From: Cololabis saira
Taxonomy: Eukaryota; Chordata; Actinopteri; Beloniformes; Belonidae
Assembly: GCF_033807715.1 (NCBI RefSeq)
Contig: NC_084610.1
Span: forward strand, 3,605,001 to 3,669,000
Reading direction: 5' to 3'
DNA length: 64,000 bases
Within the stretch, counting starts at the first letter, position 1. Each line of letters begins with the position of its first letter. Of this stretch, positions 34,201 through 64,000 are shown piece by piece. The position numbers and the translations under genes are program-made. The notes below the pieces were generated by a model. It was not told where the DNA came from. It ran no database searches and worked only from the letters and a program-made list of their open reading frames with translations.

Positions 34201-36262
34201 ATTTCAGTTGATTTGTAATGAATCCAGAATGTATGACATTTTTTGCATTACAGAAAATAAAGAACTTTATCACAATATTCTAATTTTCTGAGACAGTCCT
34301 GTATAATTTAATTAAATGCAGCAGGATTGGAAGGGACTTATTAAATAATGTTTTTGCAGCTTTGTTTTTAGAAGCTGTGTCTTGGGCGGGGGGGGGGTTG
34401 GTCTTTATCTGTGAAGCTTCCCTCTTCACAAATCTGTGTTGCAGCTTCAAGTAACGGCTGTCCGCTTCAGCTGTCCAGGAACCGTAAGATGTACGAGGTA
34501 CGAAGATGAGCATGGATGAGTTAAAAAAAAGCTGGTTAATTTAAATTTGATCCGGGTTTGTGATGCCACGGTGCCTTGACGATCTGAACCTCTCAACCAA
34601 AGACTAAAGCAGACCCAAAAAGAAGGTGAAGTGACAGGGTTGCTTCATGTACGATGTTTTGACTTGGTAATCATTTCAGATGCACTCCAGCATTAAAAAA
34701 AAACATTATTCAAAGTCCTTCCAAAGAGCCAGAAAAGTAAATCACAGGATTAGAAACTTGTTTGTCATGAGTGAAGACAACACGATGGAAAATACTTAAA
34801 TGTATTTAAATTAGCTCATTATATTTGCAAAGATAAATCCTCCTGAGTCCTTCAGATTTTTAATCTGAGCATTTTGTAGCCCATTTTGAAGCAGATGATT
34901 AATGTCAGAAAAGGACAATTCACAACACATAGAATGAGATGATCAGTGGATTTTGATGGTTGGTTAAATGAAGGTTGCAGGTATTCTGAGATTTTCAGGT
35001 TTTTTTCCCTCCTCTTTCCAGGTGCAGAGATCTGTTGGTTCTCGTGTGAATCCTGCAGGTTGTGCTTTTTTTGGTCGACAGGAATTGGTCCTAAAAATAT
35101 TTATCTTTTGATACATCAGGTAACTTTTGATACATCAGGTGAGCATCTCTCTTAAAACCACACACTGTAGCAACACACTTCTGACCACATGGGGGCGGCA
35201 TATCGCAGGAAAATTCGTGGCTGCTTTAGAAACTGCGTGCTGCATTCTGCACATACAACTTACTACACAGTATGTACTACAGTATGTACTACAGTATGTA
35301 CTACATAATGGTCCAGAGGTGGTTGTAGTTTACCACTGGCTGGAGAGATGGAGGTCTGGGTCTTTATGCTCTCTCTCTACTACTACTATGTAATACTACC
35401 AGTATGAACCAGTAGGATAGTATACAGTTTTGAAAACCGCCCATGTTCCTGCCCTTCAGCAAGATGTACCGGGGTCACTGGATAAAATCAGTCAAAAGAC
35501 GATTTTTGGTTGATTTAACACTTTACGCCTCATCTCCCTGTACTGGGGGCTCCAGGGTTTAACAAGTTTTGAGATGAATGGTGTAAGAAAGTGTGTATTG
35601 AACATTGTATAGTTATACTTCAAGTTATTATAAAGTCTATTCTTAGACAAAATTCAACATTTATTCCAAATATTTATTAAAATGCAAAACAATTAAATCC
35701 TGTATGATTGACAGGTTTATGTTATGTCTTTTGATATATTTTAAATGTAGTATTTATGTAGTAAATGTATCACAATTGTGAAGCTTAAGCCAACTGCTTC
35801 ATTAATTAACTAAATTTCCAAAGTTAAATGACAATTGTGCAAATGTTACTGTAATTATTTCCATCATTCAACAATAGTATCACATTTATTTGCATGTACT
35901 GTTCTTTAATAACCAGGTTGTTCTGCAGAAATAGAAGCTTACAGTAGCTGTGATATCACTGTATTATCTTCACTTGAGACTCTTTCTGCAGCAACGTGAG
36001 AGCCAGGGATGCATATGGATAATGTTTAGCTATTCTAGACAATGGATGCAGATTTAATTTGCAGTCAGGAACTGAGATTGGGCTGCTGCAGCACCGGCTG
36101 CTCGCCGAGAATTATTGAGAATAATGAGCGCCATCACGTTAGAGTCTCTAATAGTCTTTAAAAGCTTTAAGTCTTTAAAAGCAGCTTGAAAAAGTTGATG
36201 GATTTTTGGTAGACGCTTTATAAAAAAAGTCACAAGAAGGGTCTGAAAACTCGATAAACATA
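31271..36262. other. Intergenic DNA between ALS2 and MPP4
   Basis: No gene recognised on either strand. It contains the MITE at 33946-34301, a short tandem duplication of 'cttttgatacatcaggt' at 35106-35143 and several tandem 'agtatgtactac' units at 35268-35306. The rest looks unique and AT-rich. Confidence 0.55.
33946..34301. mobile_element. Palindromic mariner-type MITE, copy 4 of 5
   Basis: Intact ends CAGGACTGTCTCAGAAAA and TTTTCTGAGACAGTCCTG with TA on both sides (33944-33945 and 34302-34303). This is the copy with the clearest TA target duplication. Confidence 0.94.
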
Positions 36263-37130
36263 GTGAAGACACTGCAGACGACTCATTGGCTAGTTCTTCT
36301 TATGGAAGCCCAGCAGTGTGGTGCGATTCAGCCTGCTGGATTAGTGTCATCTAAAAATCAACGTAGACGTATTTTACTTCAATGGAAGGACCTAAAACCT
36401 CCATCTCCCAATTCTTGGTTGAAAGACCTGATGTCCTTTTTATATTTAGAGAAAATTAAATACGGTATTAGGGGTTGCTCTAGTAAGTTTTCTCATATTT
36501 GGGAACCTATTCTTTCTCTTGTTAATTCTTTGGCATCCTTGGAAGATTCATTTAATTTGATTTAATTTAATTATAGGGAAGTATGATATTGCTAACCATG
36601 TCTATTTTATTTAGGGTTCCTCTTATGTCTGTTTATTTAAATTTTTATCTACTGTATTTATTTATTTCATGTTGTTGTTTTGTGTGTCCTGTATTTTATT
36701 TTTATTATTGAGCTTTATTTCGAATATGCAAATTAGAAAGAACAATACTAAAAAGTAAAGAAAAACAAAAAAAGACAAGGCAGACCTCGCAGATCCACCA
36801 GCATATTCGAAAGGGAGTAGGATTGAAGTATATACTTATCAGGTCCTACTCCCAAATCTTATATTCATTTTTCCAAAATAGCAAGAGAATCAATGAGCTT
36901 ACTTATAGAACACAAAAAAAAACATAATATAAGTCTATATATCAACATAACTATACATCCATTTACCAACATATCTACATATAACTATATATCCATATAT
37001 ATTAAAAGAGATATATCCATACATAAATACTGTATGTATAATATATCACTATATATCCATATACATACATATACATATATATAACATGTTTCCATAATAT
37101 TAATCTATATATCTACACATATTAAATAAA

Positions 37131-37170
<40 letters not shown>

Positions 37171-37470
37171 ATTACTTTATTTTTTATTACTTTATTTTTC
37201 CTATTATTGTTGTCTTCAGTCAGAGTTTGATTGGTAATTGGTACTTACTTTGGGACCTGTTTGTAATTACGTATTTTACAGTGTGTGTGTTTTGGGGGGT
37301 TTGTTATGTTAAGTTTTGTGTCTTTATTTATTTTACTTTTTTTTTTTGTGTGTGTGTGTGTGTGTGGTAAAATATAAAACGGGGTATTCTGTTGAATCCT
37401 TTAAAAAATGTTTATTGTGTAATATGCATTACATCGACTACCCAATAAAGAAACATGAAAAAAAAATCAA
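36263..37470 (+). mobile_element. 5'-truncated L1-like LINE, 3' end
   Basis: The frame 36263-36565 reads a C-terminal L1-type ORF2 tail (RRRILLQWKDLKPPSPNSW, then LMSFLYLEKIKYGIRG, then FSHIWEPIL) and ends at a stop. Downstream is a long T/GT-rich 3' region closing with 'cccaataaagaaacatg' and an A run near 37460, a LINE tail with its own poly(A) signal. A second, - strand LINE-like 3' piece ('cgaatatgcaaattag') appears inserted around 36705-36905. Confidence 0.65.
37134..37166. repeat. (TA)n microsatellite
   Basis: About 16 uninterrupted TA units inside the LINE 3' region. Confidence 0.95.
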
Positions 37471-37749
37471 CCCTGGATAATTGTGAATTAAGGATTGAAA
37501 TTCTTAAGTGAATTGATGATTTTTTTTTTTTTTTTCCTGTGACCACCCCTCCTTATAAAAGACATGCCGGACCGTTTCCACTCATTAAAACAGTCTTGTC
37601 AGCAGTTCTTTCATCTACACAGCAGATCTTTATGCCCCTTGTGGTCAGAAGTGCTATTGATACATAGAGTGGCTTTAACTCCAACTGCTAAAGTGAATTG
37701 GCTGTTTTATTTTAGTTTTTCCTTAGCTTGTTTTTGTTCTTTCATCCAA
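37471..37749. other. Intergenic, no gene seen
   Basis: T-rich tract at 37519-37535 followed by unassigned sequence leading to the probable MPP4 promoter. Confidence 0.4.
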
Positions 37750-38104
37750 GGTCAGTAACATCCGTCACTCTCCTCCTCAACAGCTGAAAGAGTTAAGAAG
37801 ATTTGGCAGCTTCCCGGCAACCAGCCAGCCGGTGAAGGAGGAAGCAGCTTCCGGTGGCCAGAGGCCGGCAGCTCACTTGGCCGGGATTAAGTGGGATCGA
37901 GGGCGATTACATCCCCCTCTCTCCCTCTCTCCCGCTCTCTCTCTCTCATTCCTCTGTCGCTCCATGAAAGTGTAGCGCTCCGTTGGCTCTCCGGGGATTA
38001 TTTTCCCGGCATATGCGTACATTTCCCTGCATCTGCACAGGAGCTGCACCCTCCTGGAGGCGGTGGATAGAGACCCCAGGAACTCCAGGGTTCCAGGTGG
38101 ACAG
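37750..38104 (+). promoter_or_regulatory. mpp4: Probable MPP4 promoter and non-coding first exon
   Basis: A locally GC-rich stretch in AT-rich surroundings ends at a textbook splice donor, CAG|GTAAGA at 38102-38110. The next usable acceptor upstream of the MPP4 start codon is at 39580, so a 5' UTR exon ending at 38104 fits. Two GGATTA cores (37884-37889 and 37995-38000), the reverse complement of the TAATCC recognised by CRX/OTX factors, flank the likely start region. That suits a photoreceptor gene but is only suggestive. No TATA box is evident. Confidence 0.4.
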
Positions 38105-39580
38105 GTAAGAGGCATCATGTTGATTGTTTAAAGGGAGAGGAACGTGGAGGAAGGCCGTGGGGATCATCCTCCTCCTCCTCCTCCTCCTCCTCCTCCTCCT
38201 CTGTCACTACAGAAATTTGCCAGATGGGTGATTACTACTTGATGAGCTGCTCTGACTTGTAAACACTTTTCTAACAGCTTTCTTCTTCCCCGTGAGATCT
38301 TAAATGGACATACTATGAAAAGGAAAAGTTCAGTGTATATAATTCGGGTATCTGAGATGACTAATTTAAAACACAACCATTTGGCTTTGTTTTAGGCTGG
38401 AAAAGTTCATATTTGCAAGGGTGCTGTGACATCACAGACCCAGATCAGAATAGAGTCGTCCCCATGTTTATATGTCTATCCAACATAAGATCCTGCACCT
38501 CAAGAGTACGTTTGAGTAAAGTTGTAACACAGATTTGAAATATGACACACTTCAGGACAGAGGTCAGATACACTGAAGCGGTTAACTCCGCCCCTAAATC
38601 TGGCTGATTTGAACAGTTTCTTTGTGGTGTTCTGATCAAAATGTGCAACAGATATTTCAAATAAAGAGAAGTCTCATCCCTTTTCTAGGATTGTTTACAG
38701 ATAAGTTACACTGTTCTTCACTTCATCACCAAAAGAGCTTAATTACTCCTACAAACGTGTCAGACTTAAGTCTACATTAGTGTTTTGCTCACAGGCCAGA
38801 GATTATCGTCTCTGCAATCACATCACTGCTGTCACAGCTTCACTCTTTACCACTTTTTCAGATTAATTACTGCAGCGAAAATCTCCAGAAGCTGCTTTTT
38901 TTTAATCTTGTAAAGGTGCTGCTTGATTATATGTACTAAGTTTGGGGATTTAGAGTATTATATATACTGTATATGTGTGTGTGTGTGTGTGTGTGTATGT
39001 ATATATATACATACATATATAGTATTCTACAACTTCATAGCAAGAAGGACAAACTGCACCAGCAATATTTGCATAAAGATACTTCTTTTGAGGCCAAAAT
39101 CTGAGATATTGAGCTCAAATGTATGTCAGGAAGACTGGATACATTTTGCCACATGTCATAGATGTAAAGTGATTTAAAAAGAGCAGCAGAGGATGAGTCT
39201 TTCAGTAGAAGGCATCCTGAGACGAGAGTAAACATAAAACTGAAATAATCTTGGGATTTCATCGTCTCCTGTTCATCGTCTTCCTGGTAGCCAGAGTCGG
39301 AGGAAAAATAAGAACTCTCTGTACGCTTCACATCAGTTCTCTGTCAAACAAAATATCATCTTCTGTAAGTAGTTTTGGTCAAAACCTAATATTTGGTTCC
39401 TTTCCAGATGTGGAAGTGCTCAGTCTACAGGGACTGATGTACTATTTTATGGTTTAATTCTATGATGATGAAATTGAATTCTTTTAGTAAGGATAAACAA
39501 AAAGAGATGATGGGATTCTGTTGTCTTTCCGAGGATCAAGCTTTCCTGCAGCTCGATGACATAAATCCCTTTATCCTCAG
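38105..39580. other. Probable first MPP4 intron
   Basis: No coding exon. It contains (CCT)n at 38164-38201 and (TG)n at about 38974-38997. It ends with the acceptor 'tttatcctcag' at 39580. Confidence 0.45.
38164..38201. repeat. (CCT)n microsatellite
   Basis: About 12 uninterrupted CCT units, 60 bp after the putative MPP4 first-exon donor. Confidence 0.95.
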
Positions 39581-39645
39581 GTTTACCTGCCCTCCTGTGA
39601 GCGGTCGGCAGGTGGTCGGGGTCGGAGGTCGGGGGTCTGGAGACC

Positions 39646-62275
<22,630 letters not shown>

Positions 62276-62830
62276 GAGGGCAGCCCAGCAGACAACACCA
62301 GGACATGGCAGCAAATGTGGAAGATTTTTGATGTTTTGACATAAATCGTGACATGCAAGATCAGTGATTGAGTCTTTGAGGGGGAGGAGGGCAAGAGGAA
62401 AAAATGTAAATACTTGGATCTGTTTGTTGAAAGCTTGATCTTATCCTTAAGTCGCTTCAAATCACCCAAGATCACACGAAGCTGGACACAAACCCAAAGA
62501 AATCTCTGAAATTGTCTCAGACTGTCACAGTTTTTACATTTTTTTTTGTTTTTTGCTGCTTTTGGAGCGACAAGATGTTTAATTTAGAGCAACATAGTTT
62601 TCTTCTGTGAATGCAACTTAAATTTGCAGTAATTTCACACTTTTTTTTCTTCTTCTGCAATTGATGTTTACAAAGTAGGGGAAAAGCTGTGTGTGGAAAG
62701 CTCTTGTAGGATTTGTTCTTATTGGATTAAAAGACCGTTTTCACAATAAGATGCTTCAAATGTGTGACCGAAGCAATGGCATTTCACTATTTGTACTTGT
62801 TTGACTTTAATAAAAATACTTCTTGTACTA
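62276..62830 (+). other. mpp4: MPP4 3' untranslated region
   Basis: Runs from the TGA to just past the poly(A) signal. AT-rich with several T tracts and no competing frame. Confidence 0.75.
62809..62814 (+). terminator. mpp4: MPP4 poly(A) signal
   Basis: AATAAA in 'gactttaataaaaatac', about 535 bases after the stop codon and followed by a T/GT-rich stretch near 62850-62885. It is the only canonical signal between MPP4 and TMEM237. Confidence 0.75.
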
Positions 62831-62932
62831 ATATAAATGATCAGTTAATTCGTCTTTCAATCTTCCGTTTTTGTTTTTTGTTTGAGTTGGAGCTTTTATT
62901 TTGAAGATGCCATCAGATGCCGGCTCGTAAGT

Positions 62933-62940
62933 ACTTCCGG
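62933..62940 (+). promoter_or_regulatory. tmem237: ETS-type site in the TMEM237 promoter
   Basis: ACTTCCGG, the complement of the CCGGAAGT core bound by ETS factors and typical of TATA-less housekeeping promoters, lies about 145 bp before the TMEM237 ATG. Confidence 0.5.
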
Positions 62941-63083
62941 TTTACCGCTTTCAGCTCGTAAACAGTAAAATCTGTGTTTGACTCGACTTTTGACTGTTTT
63001 TACCGCAGAGGTTTTTATTTTTCTTGCAAGTTGCGTAATTGAATAGTTACAAAGAGGGACAGTAAGTGGTGAAATTCCTGAAC

Positions 63084-63289
63084 ATGGAAGCGGGAGGCTC
63101 AAAGGTGGGTTTTTCTTTTGTTTCGTAGGAGGTTTTTTCGGCATAAACGTGCTTGTCTGAAGCCTCCAAGTAGTAATAATAATAATAATAATAATATAGT
63201 AGTGACCAGTGTTACTAACTCTTGGGGTTTCTTTTTTCTCTGGTAATGTTCAGAGAACCAGAACGAGGGAGCTGCCGCCTCTTCCACAG
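63084..63289 (+). CDS. tmem237: TMEM237, first two coding exons (continues beyond window)
   Basis: TMEM237 is a four-pass membrane protein of the ciliary transition zone; human defects cause a Joubert-type ciliopathy. Exon 63084-63104 encodes MEAGGSK and ends at a GT donor. Exon 63254-63289 encodes RTRTRELPPLPQ and ends at GTCAGT, phase 0 throughout. The R-x-LPPLPQ block matches the RALPPVPSQ stretch near the N-terminus of the human protein. The remainder of the gene is outside the window, as 63290-64000 shows no further exon. The identification rests on this short motif plus conserved synteny with MPP4. Confidence 0.75.
63173..63195. repeat. (AAT)n microsatellite
   Basis: Seven to eight AAT units in the first TMEM237 intron, close to the exon at 63254. 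Confidence 0.9.
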
Positions 63290-63505
63290 GTCAGTGAAAA
63301 AAGTCACGTTTAATCATCATAATTTGTTATTTTAATGGTTGTATTGCTACCGCCCGTCCCTGATATCTTGCTTATACTTTACAAAGTGTGTGTAAAATAG
63401 ACCATAATAGATAAGCTGCTGAGAGATGATGCGCTCTGAGGTTTCCATGGTGACGAGTCCTCAGTTTCCCTGACTGCCAGTCACAGGTTTCCGGTGATGA
63501 ATAAT

Positions 63506-63695
63506 GCCGCGTTCCATTTGTCCTCGGAAGTCGAAATTTCCCAGTTTCCAGTCGGAATTTTCAACTGGAACGCCCCTCGAAGTGGGATTTCCTACTGGGA
63601 AAGTGGGAGAAGCTTCACCACCCCCGAGTTACCATTCCAAGATGGCTGCCATTCCTAGTTCCCAGTTCCGATTTCCGAGGTAAATGGAACGCGGC
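63506..63695. mobile_element. Short MITE with GCCGCGTTCCATTT ends
   Basis: The inverted ends GCCGCGTTCCATTTGTCCTC and GAGGTAAATGGAACGCGGC bound a 190-bp element made of 'cccagtttccagt' and 'tcggaa' motifs in both orientations. It lies in the TMEM237 intron. Confidence 0.75.
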
Positions 63696-64000
63696 AAAAT
63701 TGGCTATGACTTGAATTTATGAATTTATTTATGAATTTACTGGCCAGGTACAGTGCAACATTTTATATAAGAATGCACTAAAACGTTGTCTCAAACTGCC
63801 GCTATTTAAATAGAAACTCCAGATTAAATTCATGACAAAGTATTTATTTTATTTTATTTTTTTAGTACCATTTAATTTGATATTCACGTCCTTATTAGTA
63901 AAATGTCTCACTTTCAATATCTGATTTCTAAAAAATGCGTTATTTAAAAGAAAACAGGCTTATGAGACTTGAAAATAATGTGTTCTGTTTTACATTTTCA
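63696..64000. other. TMEM237 intron, no gene seen
   Basis: AT-rich intron to the end of the window; no exon recognised. Confidence 0.5.

Noticed and set aside
35106..35143. Tandem 'gatacatcaggtaac/gatacatcaggtgag' as duplicated splice donors of an unknown gene
   Set aside because: No open exon precedes them and no acceptor or conserved frame is nearby; a small tandem duplication is the simpler reading.
36263..36565. 100-codon open frame as an independent gene between ALS2 and MPP4
   Set aside because: It matches the C-terminal end of L1-type ORF2 and is followed by a LINE-like 3' region.

Overview
The window is a stretch of a vertebrate nuclear genome, almost certainly a ray-finned (teleost) fish. 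It has GT-AG introns, GC-rich coding exons in AT-rich introns, and a dense load of fish-type DNA transposons and MITEs. It holds a conserved vertebrate gene block, all on the + strand: ALS2 (alsin), then MPP4 (MAGUK p55 subfamily member 4), then the first two coding exons of TMEM237. From general knowledge, human 2q33 has the same three neighbours in the same relative order and orientation. I read the exons by hand, checking conserved protein sequence, GT/AG boundaries and phase continuity. No transcript evidence was available.

Layout. Bases 1-3797 are intron and transposons upstream of the first visible ALS2 exon; the ALS2 5' end lies outside the window. ALS2 runs from 3798 to 30707 (29 exons, about 1178 codons to the stop) and encodes the last RCC1 repeats, the DH and PH domains, eight MORN repeats and the VPS9 domain. 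Bases 30708-37750 are the ALS2 3' region and intergenic DNA with a MITE and an L1-like LINE tail. A likely MPP4 promoter and non-coding first exon end at 38104. MPP4 coding exons run from 39646 to 62275 (about 631 codons) and encode the L27 region, PDZ, SH3, an acidic linker built from micro-exons, and a guanylate-kinase-like domain. The MPP4 poly(A) signal at 62809 lies only about 270 bp before the TMEM237 start codon at 63084.

The most unusual region is the 7.8 kb MPP4 intron 44018-51808. It contains two long, phase-compatible open exons (45902-46283 and 50804-51489) that together read about 355 codons of a protein I do not recognise. It has a cysteine-rich part, a predicted coiled coil, a poly-Gln run and a basic C-terminus. 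The first of these exons is also in phase with the preceding MPP4 exon. The intron between the two is only about 150 bp of apparent original sequence, expanded by a nest of at least five transposons whose target-site duplications can be read directly.

At least fifteen hAT-type insertions with 8-bp target duplications (perfect or nearly so), five copies of a roughly 360-bp palindromic mariner-type MITE, two piggyBac-like MITEs filled with CCTT microsatellite, a dead Harbinger transposase and several LINE 3' ends account for most of the non-coding DNA. Alsin (an endosomal Rab5/Rac regulator), MPP4 (a photoreceptor scaffold in mammals) and TMEM237 (a ciliary transition-zone protein) are not known to act in one pathway; their proximity is conserved synteny rather than an operon-like unit.
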